Of a stretch of 64,000 nt of DNA, positions 31,356 to 41,662 are shown piece by piece. Location: contig NZ_RHUM01000010.1 of the NCBI RefSeq assembly GCF_003937915.1, positions 1 through 64,000 on the forward strand, given 5' to 3'. Below the pieces are notes generated by a model. That model saw only the letters and a program-made list of their open reading frames with translations. It searched no databases and was not told where the DNA came from. Position 1 is the first letter of the stretch. Each line of letters opens with the position of its first letter. The stretch comes from Erwinia sp. 198 (GTDB lineage Bacteria; Pseudomonadota; Gammaproteobacteria; Enterobacterales; Enterobacteriaceae). The position numbers and the translations under genes are program-made.

Positions 31356-31928
31356 TTAAGGCAGGATTTTTGCGGAAAGGATCACGACAGGTTTAACCGG
31401 CACGTTCTGGTATGGCCCCATATTCTGGGTCGGCACCTGAGCGATTTTATCCACCACTTCCTGGCCTTTCACCACTTTGCCAAAGACGGCATAGCCAAAG
31501 TCGCGCTGGCCATGATCCAGGAAAGCGTTGTCCGCTACGTTGAGAAAGAACTGGCTGGTAGCGCTGTCTTTATCGGCGGTGCGGGCCATAGAGATGGTGC
31601 CGCGCTTGTTCAGCAGGCCGTTATCCGCTTCGTTTTTAATCGGCGCGGCGGTAGGTTTCTGCTGCATATCGGCGGTAAAGCCACCGCCCTGCACCATAAA
31701 GCCCGGGATCACGCGATGGAAAACGGTGTTGTTGTAGAAGCCGTTGTTGACGTAATCAACAAAGTTCTTCGTGGAAATCGGGGCCTTTTGATTATTGAGT
31801 TCCAGCTCAATATTGCCAGCAGAGGTGGTCAGCAGCACGTGCGTATCTCCTTTTGCCGCCAGGGCGGAAGCAGAGAGCGTGGATAACGCGAACACGGTGG
31901 CGACCGCTGTCAAAGTACGTTTTAACAT
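31356..31928 (-). CDS. ppiA: Periplasmic cyclophilin-type prolyl isomerase A
   Basis: 190 residues with signal peptide ([26 protein letters not shown], cleavage after ALA). Cyclophilin core: [29 protein letters not shown] and [16 protein letters not shown]. It speeds proline isomerisation in periplasmic proteins. A CRP-like site lies about 130 bp upstream; E. coli ppiA is CRP-controlled. Confidence 0.96.
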   Translation of the reverse strand: MLKRTLTAVATVFALSTLSASALAAKGDTHVLLTTSAGNIELELNNQKAPISTKNFVDYVNNGFYNNTVFHRVIPGFMVQGGGFTADMQQKPTAAPIKNEADNGLLNKRGTISMARTADKDSATSQFFLNVADNAFLDHGQRDFGYAVFGKVVKGQEVVDKIAQVPTQNMGPYQNVPVKPVVILSAKILP

Positions 31929-32055
31929 AAAAGATTCCTTACTTAAGGGCTACAGGCCGAAAACTGATTGTAAAGAGGCGCTTATCCCTGCGCCAGCGTT
32001 TTACCTATTTTTACGCGCGAAGGGTCGACGCAAACGCTTTCGCTGGGCAAAAAAC

Positions 32056-32071
32056 GGTGATATTCATCACG
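32056..32071. promoter_or_regulatory. CRP-like site between ppiA and tsgA
   Basis: GGTGA-TATTCA-TCACG keeps the GTGA-N6-TCAC core of a CRP site in a perfect dyad. It lies 128 bp upstream of ppiA and 124 bp upstream of tsgA. An FNR reading is less good because the outer T/A bases are missing. Confidence 0.45.
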
Positions 32072-32194
32072 AATATCCTGAAATCGCTGGGTAAACTTGC
32101 ATTATTTATTTAAGCAGATCACGAATCCAGCTAAACTGCCCGCGCTTAGCGTGAGCGTCCAGCCTCACAATTTTTGACTCCATGGGCCACAACT

Positions 32195-33376
32195 ATGACT
32201 AATCGCGATCGAATCGGGCTTACCTGGATCAGCTTTTTCTCTTATGCGCTAACCGGCGCGGTAGTAATCGTCACCGGTATGGTATTGGAAAATATTGCTG
32301 ACTATTTTCATCTGCCAGTCGCGCAGATGAGCAACACCTTCACCTTCCTGAACGCCGGCATTTTAGTCGCCGTGTTTCTTAACGCCTGGCTGATGGAAAT
32401 CATTCCTCTGCGCCGACAGCTGATTTTTGGCTTCGTGCTGATGGTGCTCGCCATTCTGGGGCTGATGACCAGCCACTCGCTGAGCGTCTTCTCGCTCTGT
32501 ATGTTCGTGCTGGGCGTGGTCAGCGGCATCACCATGTCAATTGGTACTTTCCTGATCACCCATCTGTACGAAGGCCGTCAGCGCGGTTCGCGCCTGCTGT
32601 TTACCGACTCCTTCTTCAGCATGGCGGGCACTATTTTCCCCATTATCGCCGCCGCGCTGCTGGCGCGCTCGCTGCCGTGGTACTGGGTTTATGTCTGTAT
32701 CGGCGTGATCTATCTGGCTATCTTTGTGCTGGCGCTCTGCTTTGAGTTTCCCGTGCTGGGCAAAAAAGCCGCGGTCCAGAACGTGGAAAAAGAAAAATGG
32801 GGCATCGGCGTGCTGTTCCTGTCGATCGCCGCGCTCTGCTATATCCTCGGCCAGCTTGGCTTTATCGGCTGGGTGCCGCTGTACGCCACAAAAACCATGG
32901 GCATGGATCTGACGCAGGCTGGCGCGCTGGTCGGCAACTTCTGGACCGCCTATATGATCGGCATGTGGGCGTTCAGCGCCATTCTGCGCTTTTTCGATCC
33001 GCAGCGCATCGTCACCGTACTGGCGCTGCTGGCAACGGCGCTGATGTACTGGTTTATCAGCAGCAGCGACGCCGCTATGCTGAAGTGGATCATGATGAGC
33101 CTGGGCTTCTTCTCCAGCGCAATCTACACCACGATTATTACGCTGGGATCGCTCCAGACTAAGGTCTCTTCGCCAAAGCTGGTGAACTTTATTCTGACCT
33201 GCGGCACCGTCGGCACCATGCTGACTTTCGTGGTCACCGGCCCGATTGTGGATAAACATGGCGCCCACGCCGCGCTCTCTACCGCCAACATGCTGTACGC
33301 GGTGGTGTTCGTAATGTGCCTGCTGCTGGGCTTTGTCAGCAAACACAAACTGCACGGGCATATGTCCTCGCACTAA
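32195..33376 (+). CDS. tsgA: TsgA major facilitator superfamily transporter
   Basis: 393 residues from the ATG at 32195 ([20 protein letters not shown]), the same length as E. coli TsgA; a start at 32174 is not conserved. Twelve membrane segments with MFS features such as [20 protein letters not shown]. Substrate unknown; in Salmonella it was found as a selenite-related gene. In E. coli it sits next to nirB; here codA lies between. Confidence 0.93.
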   Translation: MTNRDRIGLTWISFFSYALTGAVVIVTGMVLENIADYFHLPVAQMSNTFTFLNAGILVAVFLNAWLMEIIPLRRQLIFGFVLMVLAILGLMTSHSLSVFSLCMFVLGVVSGITMSIGTFLITHLYEGRQRGSRLLFTDSFFSMAGTIFPIIAAALLARSLPWYWVYVCIGVIYLAIFVLALCFEFPVLGKKAAVQNVEKEKWGIGVLFLSIAALCYILGQLGFIGWVPLYATKTMGMDLTQAGALVGNFWTAYMIGMWAFSAILRFFDPQRIVTVLALLATALMYWFISSSDAAMLKWIMMSLGFFSSAIYTTIITLGSLQTKVSSPKLVNFILTCGTVGTMLTFVVTGPIVDKHGAHAALSTANMLYAVVFVMCLLLGFVSKHKLHGHMSSH

Positions 33377-33381
33377 CAGGA

Positions 33382-33406
33382 AAGGCCGGGAAACCGGCCT
33401 TTTTTA
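33382..33406. terminator. Terminator between tsgA and codA
   Basis: AAGGCCGG (33382-33389) pairs with CCGGCCTT (33394-33401) followed by TTTTT; the A-rich left side is shorter. It serves tsgA and may also stop codA, which converges from the right. Confidence 0.88.
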
Positions 33407-34687
33407 TTAGCGCCGAAAATCCACCTTTTCGCTTTCCGCCAAATAAATTGTGCTTGCCGCAGGCTGCGTTTGTGCAATTACTCTCCCCTGACGGATAGAA
33501 TAGCGCGTCGGCACCTGACGCCGCAGCGCATCAAAACCGTTCTCCGCAGGCAGGATAATCAGGTTGGCGCTGTTGCCGCTCTGAATGCCGTAATCCTGCA
33601 GCTGTAGCGTTCTGGCGCTGTTATGCGTAATCAGCTTAATGCCTTCATCCAACTGGCCGTACCCCATCAGCTGACAAACATGCATTCCCATATGCAGCAC
33701 CTGAAGCATATTGGCGGTGCCGAGCGGATACCAGGGATCGAAAACGTCATCGTGGCCAAAGCAGACGTTGATCTCCGCCTCCAGCATCTCTTTTACCCGC
33801 GTTACGCCGCGCCGTTTGGGATAGCTGTCGAAACGTCCCTGGAGATGGATATTCACCAGCGGATTGGCGACAAAATTGATGCCGGAAAGCTTCAGCAGCC
33901 GGAACAGGCGCGAAGTATAAGCGCCGTTATAAGAGTGCATCGCCGTGGTATGGCTGGCGGTGACGCGGGCGCCCATCTTCTCGCGCAGCGCCAGCGCCGC
34001 GACGGTTTCCACAAAACGCGACTGTTCGTCGTCGATTTCGTCGCAGTGCACGTCAATCATGCGCTGATACTTCTGCGCCAGCGCAAAAGTCTTATGCAAC
34101 GACTCTACGCCATACTCGCGGGTAAATTCAAAATGCGGGATAGCGCCAGCCACGTCCGCGCCCAGCCGCAGCGCCTCTTCCAACAGGCCCTCGCCATCGG
34201 GGTAAGAGAGGATGCCCTCCTGCGGAAACGCGACGATCTGGATATCGACCCAGGGCGCCATCTCGCTTTTCACTTCCAGCATGGCCCGCAGCGCGGTAAG
34301 CGAGGGATCGGACACGTCTACGTGCGTGCGCACATGCTGGATACCGTTGGCGATCTGCCATTTCAGCGTCTGCCGCGCGCGGGTTTTGACATCTTCATGA
34401 TCCAATACGGCTTTGCGCTCTGCCCAGCGTTCAATACCTTCAAACAGCGTACCGGACTCATTCCAGGCCGGTTCGCCTGCGGTCTGGGTGGTATCAAGAT
34501 GGATATGCGGCTCGATAAAAGGCGGAAAAGCCAGCCCGCCCTCCGCATCCAGCGATCCTTCCGGCGCGGTGCCGTGCGCCTGCGGCGAGATCGTGGCGAT
34601 TTTACCGTCGCGGATAGCAATCTGCCAGAGTCCCTCACGCCACGGCAATCGCACATGGTGAATGCTTTTTAATGGAATAGCCTGCAT
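33407..34687 (-). CDS. codA: Cytosine deaminase
   Basis: 426 residues from the ATG at 34687, with CAGGAGCGTGTCT upstream. Very close to E. coli CodA (427). Amidohydrolase metal ligands: [16 protein letters not shown] and [10 protein letters not shown]. It deaminates cytosine to uracil for pyrimidine salvage. No codB permease is adjacent, unlike the E. coli codBA operon. It is divergent from nirB, with the nir regulatory sites in the 219-bp gap between. Confidence 0.95.
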   Translation of the reverse strand: MQAIPLKSIHHVRLPWREGLWQIAIRDGKIATISPQAHGTAPEGSLDAEGGLAFPPFIEPHIHLDTTQTAGEPAWNESGTLFEGIERWAERKAVLDHEDVKTRARQTLKWQIANGIQHVRTHVDVSDPSLTALRAMLEVKSEMAPWVDIQIVAFPQEGILSYPDGEGLLEEALRLGADVAGAIPHFEFTREYGVESLHKTFALAQKYQRMIDVHCDEIDDEQSRFVETVAALALREKMGARVTASHTTAMHSYNGAYTSRLFRLLKLSGINFVANPLVNIHLQGRFDSYPKRRGVTRVKEMLEAEINVCFGHDDVFDPWYPLGTANMLQVLHMGMHVCQLMGYGQLDEGIKLITHNSARTLQLQDYGIQSGNSANLIILPAENGFDALRRQVPTRYSIRQGRVIAQTQPAASTIYLAESEKVDFRR

Positions 34688-34806
34688 AGACACGCTCCTG
34701 AACGTCAGTGGTTTTTTTAACCATACCATCCTTTGTGGCGGAGCGAGACGGGGGCAATACCAGTAAAATCCATAACTTACTTAAAAAAGCTTAAAAATCA
34801 TCGATC

Positions 34807-34822
34807 TACCCATAAAGGGGTA
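34807..34822 (+). promoter_or_regulatory. NarL/NarP 7-2-7 site upstream of nirB
   Basis: TACCCAT-AA-AGGGGTA is a perfect inverted heptamer pair with the TACYYMT consensus. Its centre is 28 bp before that of the FNR site, the spacing known at E. coli nirB (about -69.5 and -41.5). Expected to give nitrate/nitrite induction. Confidence 0.9.
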
Positions 34823-34835
34823 TTTAAAAACTGGC

Positions 34836-34876
34836 TTGATATACATCAATAACCCTGGAGTTTTGCGCGCTATTGT
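34836..34876 (+). promoter_or_regulatory. FNR-dependent nirB promoter
   Basis: TTGAT-ATAC-ATCAA (34836-34849) is a consensus FNR site. With the -10 TATTGT at 34871-34876 it gives a class II layout with FNR near -41.5. There is no good -35, as expected. It should be active without oxygen and boosted by NarL/NarP. Confidence 0.9.
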
Positions 34877-34906
34877 AGCGGCATTATTTTGTAATGTGAG
34901 GCACAA

Positions 34907-37438
34907 ATGCGCACCCGACTCGTTATTATTGGCAACGGCATGGTAGGGCATCGCCTGCTGGAAGAGCTGGCCGAAAAGGCCGCACCGGAGCAGTTCGACA
35001 TCACGGTTTTTTGCGAAGAGCCTCGCCTGGCTTACGATCGCGTGCATCTCTCCGCTTATTTCACCCATCACAGCGCCGAGGCTCTTTCGCTGGTGGCGGA
35101 AGGCTTCTGCGAAAAGCATAAAGTAAGTGTGCTAACTGGTGAAAAGGCCTTAACAATCGACCGCCGTGAAAAGGTGGTGTATTCCGACCAGGGCCGCGCG
35201 GTGAGTTATGATAAGCTGGTGCTGGCGACCGGCTCTTATCCCTGGGTGCCGCCGATTGCAGGCGCCGACGGTAACAACTGCTTTGTTTATCGTACCCTGG
35301 ACGACCTGGACGCAATCGAAGCCTGCGCTCGTCACAGCCGCAGCGGCGCGGTGATCGGCGGCGGCCTGCTGGGGCTGGAGGCCGCCGGTGCGCTGAAAAA
35401 TCTGGGCATGGAAACGCACGTGGTGGAGTTCGCACCCGTGCTGATGGCGGAACAGCTCGATCCGCTGGGCGGAAAGCTGCTGCGGAAAAAAATCGAAGGC
35501 ATGGGCGTTGCCGTTCATACCAGCAAAAATACCCGGCAGATTACTGACGGCCCGTCAGGCGGAAAAATCCTGCAGTTTGCGGATGAAAGCCAGCTGGCGG
35601 TCGATTTTATCGTGTTTTCCACCGGCATTCGCCCGCAGGATCGTCTCGCCAGAGAAGCCGGCCTTGCCATTGGCCCGCGCGGCGGCGTAGTGATTGACGA
35701 CAGCTGCCGCACTACGGATGCAGATATTTACGCCATCGGGGAATGCGCCGCCTGGCAGGAACGCGTGTATGGCCTGGTGGCGCCGGGCTACAAAATGGCG
35801 CAGGTCACGGCAGACAGCCTGCTGGGTCAGAAAAACGCCTTTACCGGCGCGGATATGAGCGCGAAGCTCAAACTGCTGGGCGTGGACGTCGGCGGTATCG
35901 GCGATGCGCACGGCCGGACGGAAGGCGCGCGCAGCTATCTCTACCTGGATGAAAACAAAGAGGTCTATAAGCGTCTGGTCGTCAGCGCGGACAATAAAAA
36001 ACTGCTGGGCGCGGTACTGGTGGGCGATACCAGCGACTATGGCAATCTGCTGCAGCTGATGCTTAACGGCATCGATCTGCCGGACAACCCCGACATGCTG
36101 ATCCTGCCCGCCCATGCGGGAAGCAAACCGGCGCTGGGCGTGGATTCGCTGCCGGAAACGGCGCAAATCTGTTCCTGCTTTGACGTCACCAAAGGCGACC
36201 TGGTACTGGCGATCCAGAACGGCTGCCATACCGTGGCGGCGCTGAAGGCGGAAACCAAAGCCGGCACCGGCTGCGGCGGCTGCGTGCCGCTGATGACCCA
36301 GGTGCTGAACGCCGAGCTGAGCCGCCAGGGCATCGAAGTTAACAGCCACCTTTGCGAACACTTTCACTATTCCCGCCAGGAGCTGTATCACCTGATCCGC
36401 GTGGAAGCGATCCAAACCTTCGATGATCTGCTTAGCAAATATGGCCGGGGTTACGGCTGCGAGGTCTGTAAACCCACGGTAGCGTCATTACTTGCCTCGT
36501 GCTGGAACGATTATGCTCTCCAGCCTTCGCTGGTGCCTTTGCAGGACAGCAACGACAGCTTTCTTGGCAATATTCAGAAGGACGGCACCTACTCCGTGAT
36601 CCCGCGCTCCGCAGGCGGCGAGATCACCCCAGCCGGGCTGATAGCCATTGGCGAGGTCGCCGGTCGCTACGGCCTTTATACCAAGATCACCGGCTCGCAG
36701 CGTATCGGCCTGTTCGGCGCGCACAAAGACGATTTGCCCGCCATCTGGCAGACGCTGATCGAGGCCGGTTTTGAAACCGGCCACGCCTACGCCAAAGCGC
36801 TGCGCATGGCGAAAACCTGCGTAGGCAGCAGCTGGTGCCGCTTCGGCGTCGGCGACGCTGTCGGGCTGGGCGTGGAGCTGGAAAATCGCTATAAGGGCAT
36901 CCGCACGCCGCACAAGATGAAGTTTGGCGTGTCGGGCTGCACCCGTGAATGCTCGGAAGCGCAAAGCAAAGATGTTGGCATCATCGCTACGGAAAAAGGC
37001 TGGAACCTTTACGTCTGCGGCAATGGCGGCATGAAGCCGCGCCACGGCGATCTGCTGGCGGCCGATCTGGATCGTGACACGCTTATCCGCTATCTGGATC
37101 GCTTTATGCTGTTTTACATCCGCACCGCCGATAAATTACAGCGTACCTCGCTGTGGCTGGAGAGCCTGGACGGCGGCATTGACTATCTGCGCCAGGTCAT
37201 TATCCACGACAAGCTGGGCCTCAACGCGCAGCTGGAGGCCGACCTGGCCCGCCTGCGCGAGCGCTTCGTCTGTGAATGGCAGGCAACCCTTGCGCAACCG
37301 GAGCGGCTTGCCCGCTTCCGCCACTTTATCAACAGCGACAGCCACGATCCGCTGGTGCAGAGCGTGCCGGAGCGTCAGCAACACCGGCCCGCCCGGCCCG
37401 AAGAGCGTATTCCCGTCGTTATGGAGGAGCAGCCATGA
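34907..37438 (+). CDS. nirB: NADH-dependent nitrite reductase large subunit
   Basis: 843 residues. In order: FAD/NAD reductase domain (IIGNGMVGHRLLEEL at the start, GGGLLGLEAAGAL near 145); BFD-like [2Fe-2S] domain (CSCFDVTKGDL and GTGCGGCVPL); siroheme/4Fe-4S nitrite reductase domain with CVGSSWCRFG and GVSGCTRECSEA providing the cluster cysteines. It reduces nitrite to ammonium in the cytoplasm using NADH. Siroheme comes from downstream cysG. Overlaps nirD by 4 nt (ATGA). Confidence 0.97.
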   Translation: MRTRLVIIGNGMVGHRLLEELAEKAAPEQFDITVFCEEPRLAYDRVHLSAYFTHHSAEALSLVAEGFCEKHKVSVLTGEKALTIDRREKVVYSDQGRAVSYDKLVLATGSYPWVPPIAGADGNNCFVYRTLDDLDAIEACARHSRSGAVIGGGLLGLEAAGALKNLGMETHVVEFAPVLMAEQLDPLGGKLLRKKIEGMGVAVHTSKNTRQITDGPSGGKILQFADESQLAVDFIVFSTGIRPQDRLAREAGLAIGPRGGVVIDDSCRTTDADIYAIGECAAWQERVYGLVAPGYKMAQVTADSLLGQKNAFTGADMSAKLKLLGVDVGGIGDAHGRTEGARSYLYLDENKEVYKRLVVSADNKKLLGAVLVGDTSDYGNLLQLMLNGIDLPDNPDMLILPAHAGSKPALGVDSLPETAQICSCFDVTKGDLVLAIQNGCHTVAALKAETKAGTGCGGCVPLMTQVLNAELSRQGIEVNSHLCEHFHYSRQELYHLIRVEAIQTFDDLLSKYGRGYGCEVCKPTVASLLASCWNDYALQPSLVPLQDSNDSFLGNIQKDGTYSVIPRSAGGEITPAGLIAIGEVAGRYGLYTKITGSQRIGLFGAHKDDLPAIWQTLIEAGFETGHAYAKALRMAKTCVGSSWCRFGVGDAVGLGVELENRYKGIRTPHKMKFGVSGCTRECSEAQSKDVGIIATEKGWNLYVCGNGGMKPRHGDLLAADLDRDTLIRYLDRFMLFYIRTADKLQRTSLWLESLDGGIDYLRQVIIHDKLGLNAQLEADLARLRERFVCEWQATLAQPERLARFRHFINSDSHDPLVQSVPERQQHRPARPEERIPVVMEEQP

Positions 37439-37761
37439 GCCAGTGGCATAGCGTTTGCCCGTTAAAGAGTATTCAGCCCGCCACCGGCGTTTGTGCGCTG
37501 GTCGCGGGGGAACAGGTTGCCCTGTTTCGCCCTCGTGCCGACGAAACGGTGTTCGCCCTGAGCAATATCGATCCCTTTGCCCAGGCCAGCGTGCTCTCAC
37601 GTGGCCTGATTGCCGAGCACCAGCAAAGCCTGTGGGTTGCCAGCCCGTTGAAGAAGCAGCGTTTTCGCCTGAGCGACGGCGTCTGTATGGAGGATGAGAG
37701 CCGCTCTGTTCCCGCCTGGCCTGCCAGAGTCCGCGACGGCATGGTGGAAGTGGCGATATAA
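37435..37761 (+). CDS. nirD: Nitrite reductase small subunit NirD
   Basis: 108 residues from the ATG at 37435, which overlaps the nirB stop. Rieske-like fold; like E. coli NirD it lacks the Rieske Cys/His cluster ligands ([14 protein letters not shown] at the usual place), so it is structural. It is followed by a terminator, not nirC: the E. coli nitrite channel gene between nirD and cysG is absent. Confidence 0.94.
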   Translation: MSQWHSVCPLKSIQPATGVCALVAGEQVALFRPRADETVFALSNIDPFAQASVLSRGLIAEHQQSLWVASPLKKQRFRLSDGVCMEDESRSVPAWPARVRDGMVEVAI

Positions 37762-37779
37762 GCCCTTCTCTCTTTTCAC

Positions 37780-37804
37780 GGCCGCGCACTGCGGCCCTTT
37801 TTTA
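37780..37804 (+). terminator. Terminator between nirD and cysG
   Basis: GGCCGC-GCACT-GCGGCC (37780-37796) followed by CTTTTTTTATT. Strong intrinsic terminator. cysG starts 14 nt later, so it may depend on read-through or on its own unseen promoter. Confidence 0.9.
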
Positions 37805-37817
37805 TTGCGAGCTTTCT

Positions 37818-39182
37818 GTGAACTGGTTTCCTCTTTTTTGCGACCTGCGCCATAAAACCGTCCTGCTGGTCGGCGGCGGCGCCGTGGCCGAGCGCAAAGC
37901 GCGGCTGCTGCTGAAGGCTGGCGCGGCTGTCCGCGTCTGCGCCACGCATTTTTCCTCCCCCTTCTACGAATGGCAGCAGGCCGGTAAGCTGACGCTGCGG
38001 GAAACGCGCTTCAGCCCTGAACACCTTGATGGCTGCTGGCTGGCGATAGCGGCGACGGACAGCCATGAGATCAATCAGCGGGTCAGCGCCTGTGCCAGCG
38101 CCCGGCAGATGTTCTGCAACGTGGTGGACGCGCCCGCCCGGGCCAGCGCCATCATGCCCTCCGTGGTTGACCGCTCGCCGCTGATGATAGCTATTTCCAG
38201 CGCTGGCGACGCGCCGGTGATGGCTCGCCTGCTGCGGGAAAAAATCGAAGCGCTGCTGCCGCAGCATTTGGGCAAAGTTGCCGCGTGGGCGGGCGCGTTA
38301 CGGCCACGGGTAAAATCAACCTTTAGCCAGATCGGGCAACGCAGGCGCTTTTGGGAAAAACTTTTCCACCACGACCGGCTGGCGCAAACTCTCGCCAACG
38401 GGGACGATAAGCAGGCGGAAAAGCTGACGGAGGCCTTGTTTAACGAGCCGCTGGCGCAACAGGGCGAAGTGGTGCTGGTCGGCGCCGGGCCGGGCGACGC
38501 GGGCCTGCTGACGCTGAAAGGGCTACAGCAGATCCAGCAGGCGGACGTGGTGATCTACGACAGGCTGGTGTCTGAAGAGGTGCTGGAGCTGGTCAGACGC
38601 GATGCGGAAAGGATTTTCGTCGGTAAACGCGCGGGCTATCACTGCGTGCCGCAGGAGGCCATCAATCAAATCCTGCTGGAGCAGGCGGGCCAGGGAAAAC
38701 GCGTGGTGCGGCTGAAAGGCGGCGATCCCTTTATTTTTGGACGCGGCGCGGAGGAGCTGGAAGCGCTGTCCGGATCGGGCATTCCTTTTTCCGTGGTGCC
38801 GGGCATTACCGCCGCCTCGGGCTGCTCGGCCTACAGCGGCATCCCGCTTACCCACCGCGATTATGCGCAGAGCGTGCGGCTGGTGACCGGCCACGTGCAG
38901 AAAAACGGTGAGCTGGACTGGCAAAACCTGGCGGCGGAACGGCAAACGCTGGTGTTCTATATGGGGCTGACGCAGGCGGCGGAGATCCAGCGGCAGCTGC
39001 TGGCGCACGGCATGAGCGGCGGGATGCCGGCGGCGCTGGTGGAAAACGGTACCTCGACCCGACAGCGCGTTGTGACAGGGCAGCTGAGCGAGCTGGCCGA
39101 GCTGGCTACGCAGGCGCAAAGCCCATCGTTGATAATCATTGGTCGGGTGGTGGCCTTACGCGAGCCGCTGCGCTGGTTTTAG
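37818..39182 (+). CDS. cysG: Siroheme synthase CysG
   Basis: 454 residues, GTG start at 37818. N-terminal dehydrogenase/ferrochelatase domain with NAD loop [15 protein letters not shown] and Ser128 (IAISSAG), the phosphorylated serine of the Salmonella enzyme. The C-terminal SAM uroporphyrinogen III methyltransferase has [14 protein letters not shown] and [15 protein letters not shown]. Makes siroheme for NirB and sulfite reductase. Follows nirBD as in E. coli but without nirC. Confidence 0.96.
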   Translation: MNWFPLFCDLRHKTVLLVGGGAVAERKARLLLKAGAAVRVCATHFSSPFYEWQQAGKLTLRETRFSPEHLDGCWLAIAATDSHEINQRVSACASARQMFCNVVDAPARASAIMPSVVDRSPLMIAISSAGDAPVMARLLREKIEALLPQHLGKVAAWAGALRPRVKSTFSQIGQRRRFWEKLFHHDRLAQTLANGDDKQAEKLTEALFNEPLAQQGEVVLVGAGPGDAGLLTLKGLQQIQQADVVIYDRLVSEEVLELVRRDAERIFVGKRAGYHCVPQEAINQILLEQAGQGKRVVRLKGGDPFIFGRGAEELEALSGSGIPFSVVPGITAASGCSAYSGIPLTHRDYAQSVRLVTGHVQKNGELDWQNLAAERQTLVFYMGLTQAAEIQRQLLAHGMSGGMPAALVENGTSTRQRVVTGQLSELAELATQAQSPSLIIIGRVVALREPLRWF

Positions 39183-39189
39183 CCAGCCC

Positions 39190-39231
39190 ATAAAAAAACG
39201 GCGCCCCTGACCGATTTTCAAGGGCGCCGTT
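39190..39231 (-). terminator. Terminator of the aroK-trpS operon
   Basis: AACGGCGCCC (39197-39206) pairs with GGGCGCCGTT (39222-39231). On the minus strand the stem is followed by a seven-base T-run, so it ends trpS transcription. On the plus side there is no U-tract after cysG. Confidence 0.88.
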
Positions 39232-39242
39232 CAGGTTAGCCG

Positions 39243-40244
39243 TTATGGCTGAGCGACAAAGCCTACGGCTTCATAGACCTTTTTCAGCGTTTCCTGCGCC
39301 TGTGCGCGAGCTTTCACCGCGCCGTCACGCATGACCTGCTCCAGGAAAGCCTCATCATTGCGATAACGATGATAGCGCTCCTGCAGCTCGCTCAGCATTC
39401 CGGAAACCGCATCGGCTACCGCGCCTTTCAGGTGCCCATACATCTGGCCTTCAAACTGCTTTTCCAGATCGGGAATGCTGGTGCCGGTCACGCCGGACAG
39501 GATATCCAACAGGTTAGAAACGCCCGCTTTGTTTTTTACGTCGTAGCGCACGACCGGCGGCTCGTCGCCATCGGTCATGGCGCGCTTGATCTTCTTGACC
39601 ACCGACTTCGGATCTTCCAGCAGGCCGATCACGTTGTTGCGGTTATCGTCCGACTTGGACATCTTTTTGGTCGGCTCCAGCAGCGACATGACGCGCGCGC
39701 CGGATTTCGGAATAAACGGCTCCGGCACCTTAAACACATCGCCATAGAGCGCATTGAAACGCGCGGCCACGTCGCGGCTCAACTCCAGATGCTGCTTCTG
39801 ATCTTCGCCAACCGGCACCTGCGTGGTCTGATAAAGCAGAATATCCGCCGCCATCAGCACCGGGTAATCGAACAGGCCCGCGTTGATGTTCTCTTCATAG
39901 CGTGCGGATTTGTCCTTAAACTGCGTCATGCGGCTCAGCTCGCCGAAGTAGGTATAGCAGTTCAGGATCCAGCTCAGCTGCGTGTGCTCCGGCACGTGCG
40001 ACTGCACGAAGATAGTGCTTTTCTGGGGATCGATGCCGCAGGCCAGATAGAGCGCCAGCGTATCCAGGGTCGCTTTGCGCAGCGCAGCCGGATCCTGACG
40101 TACCGTAATGGCATGAAGATCGACTATGCAGTAAATGCAGTTGTAGTCATCCTGCATGCTGACCCACTGACGCAACGCCCCCATATAGTTACCGATGGTC
40201 AGTTCGCCGGAAGGCTGCGCGCCGCTAAATACGATGGGTTTCAT
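39243..40244 (-). CDS. trpS: Tryptophanyl-tRNA synthetase
   Basis: 333 residues, class I synthetase. HIGH-type motif is [14 protein letters not shown] and the KMSKS loop is [12 protein letters not shown]. Charges tRNA-Trp. Last gene of aroK-aroB-damX-dam-rpe-gph-trpS, as in E. coli. Confidence 0.97.
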   Translation of the reverse strand: MKPIVFSGAQPSGELTIGNYMGALRQWVSMQDDYNCIYCIVDLHAITVRQDPAALRKATLDTLALYLACGIDPQKSTIFVQSHVPEHTQLSWILNCYTYFGELSRMTQFKDKSARYEENINAGLFDYPVLMAADILLYQTTQVPVGEDQKQHLELSRDVAARFNALYGDVFKVPEPFIPKSGARVMSLLEPTKKMSKSDDNRNNVIGLLEDPKSVVKKIKRAMTDGDEPPVVRYDVKNKAGVSNLLDILSGVTGTSIPDLEKQFEGQMYGHLKGAVADAVSGMLSELQERYHRYRNDEAFLEQVMRDGAVKARAQAQETLKKVYEAVGFVAQP

Positions 40245-40261
40245 CTTTTTCGTCCTGGTCG

Positions 40262-40939
40262 TTACAGCCCTAATGCGGGCAACAAATCGTTAAAATGGTC
40301 AAGTACCAGCGTCGGCTGGCTGCTCGCAATCGGCTCGCCGTAGTTATAGCCATAGGTCAGCCCTACGCAGGGCGTGCCCGCCGCTTTCGCCGCCTGAATA
40401 TCGTTGCGGGAATCGCCCACGAACAGCAGTTCGCCAGGCAGCAGGCCGAACTTGCCCAGCACCAGAAACAGCGGGGCCGGATGCGGTTTTTTCGCCGTCA
40501 CGTCGTCGCCGCCGATAATCAGCGAAAAGCAGTCGTCGATACCGAGCGAGGCCAGCAAAGGCGCGACAAACGGCGTCGGCTTGTTGGTCACAATCGCCAT
40601 CGGCATCCCGGTGGCCGCCAGTTTTTGCAGGCCTTCTTTTACGCCGGGGAAGAGTTTACTGCCGCTTTCGACAACGACAGCATAATGCTTATCAAGCAGC
40701 ACCCGCGCGTCGCGCAGCAGATCGCTTTCCGGCGCGTGTCCCAGCGCCCAGGTCAGCGCGCGTTCAATCAGCACGTCCGCGCCGTTGCCAATCCAGGTGG
40801 AGACGCGCTCCAGCCCCGCCGCCGGAAGGTTGAGCGACTGCAAAGCGGCGTCTACCGCGCTGGTCAGGCCCGGCGCGCTGTCGGTCAGCGTGCCGTCAAG
40901 ATCGAATGCCAGCGCGCGAATATCAGTGAAATGAGCCAT
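40262..40939 (-). CDS. gph: Phosphoglycolate phosphatase
   Basis: 225 residues from the ATG at 40939. HAD hydrolase: nucleophile motif [36 protein letters not shown] and [15 protein letters not shown]. It removes phosphoglycolate, for example from DNA 3' damage ends. A start at 40975 would lie deep in rpe and is rejected; the chosen start still overlaps rpe by 17 nt. Shorter than E. coli Gph (252) because a loop in the cap region is absent. Confidence 0.94.
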   Translation of the reverse strand: MAHFTDIRALAFDLDGTLTDSAPGLTSAVDAALQSLNLPAAGLERVSTWIGNGADVLIERALTWALGHAPESDLLRDARVLLDKHYAVVVESGSKLFPGVKEGLQKLAATGMPMAIVTNKPTPFVAPLLASLGIDDCFSLIIGGDDVTAKKPHPAPLFLVLGKFGLLPGELLFVGDSRNDIQAAKAAGTPCVGLTYGYNYGEPIASSQPTLVLDHFNDLLPALGL

Positions 40940-41609
40940 GCCGAGATTTCTCCAGTTCCGTGCGCATATCATCAATGACTTTTTTATAGTCAGGCTGATT
41001 GAAGATAGCGGATCCGGCCACGAACATATCGGCGCCGGCCGCGGCGATTTCGCCGATGTTTTCTGTCTTCACGCCGCCGTCCACCTCCAGACGAATATCG
41101 TAGCCGCTTTGGTCGATCAGCTTACGGGCCTGGCGCAGCTTGTCCAGCGTGCCGGGAATAAACGACTGGCCGCCGAAGCCCGGGTTAACGGACATGATCA
41201 GCACCACGTCGATTTTGTCCATAACGTAGTCCAGATAGCTGAGCGACGTGGCCGGGTTAAACACCAGCCCTGCTTTACAGCCATGCTCTCTGATCAGCTG
41301 TAGCGTGCGGTCGACATGCTCGGACGCTTCCGGGTGGAAGGTGATATAGCTGGCGCCAGCTTTGGCAAAATCGGGGATCAGGCGATCGACCGGTTTCACC
41401 ATCAGGTGCACATCGATCGGGGCGGTAATACCGTAATCACGGAGCGCTTTCAGCACCATCGGCCCCATCGTCAGATTAGGCACGTAGTGATTATCCATGA
41501 CGTCGAAATGCACGACATCGCCACCGGCAGCCAGCGCTTTGGCCGTGTCTTCACCCAGGCGGGCAAAGTCTGCAGACAGAATTGACGGAGCGAGCAAAAA
41601 CTTTTTCAT
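40923..41609 (-). CDS. rpe: Ribulose-phosphate 3-epimerase
   Basis: 228 residues, TIM barrel. [30 protein letters not shown] and [12 protein letters not shown] are family hallmarks, including the metal ligands. Interconverts ribulose 5-phosphate and xylulose 5-phosphate. Overlaps gph by 17 nt. Confidence 0.97.
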   Translation of the reverse strand: MKKFLLAPSILSADFARLGEDTAKALAAGGDVVHFDVMDNHYVPNLTMGPMVLKALRDYGITAPIDVHLMVKPVDRLIPDFAKAGASYITFHPEASEHVDRTLQLIREHGCKAGLVFNPATSLSYLDYVMDKIDVVLIMSVNPGFGGQSFIPGTLDKLRQARKLIDQSGYDIRLEVDGGVKTENIGEIAAAGADMFVAGSAIFNQPDYKKVIDDMRTELEKSRHGSFH

Positions 41610-41662
41610 CCATTTCTCCCAATTTAGCGCGCCTGGCGACAGGCACGTAGTGCTGTTGAGGA

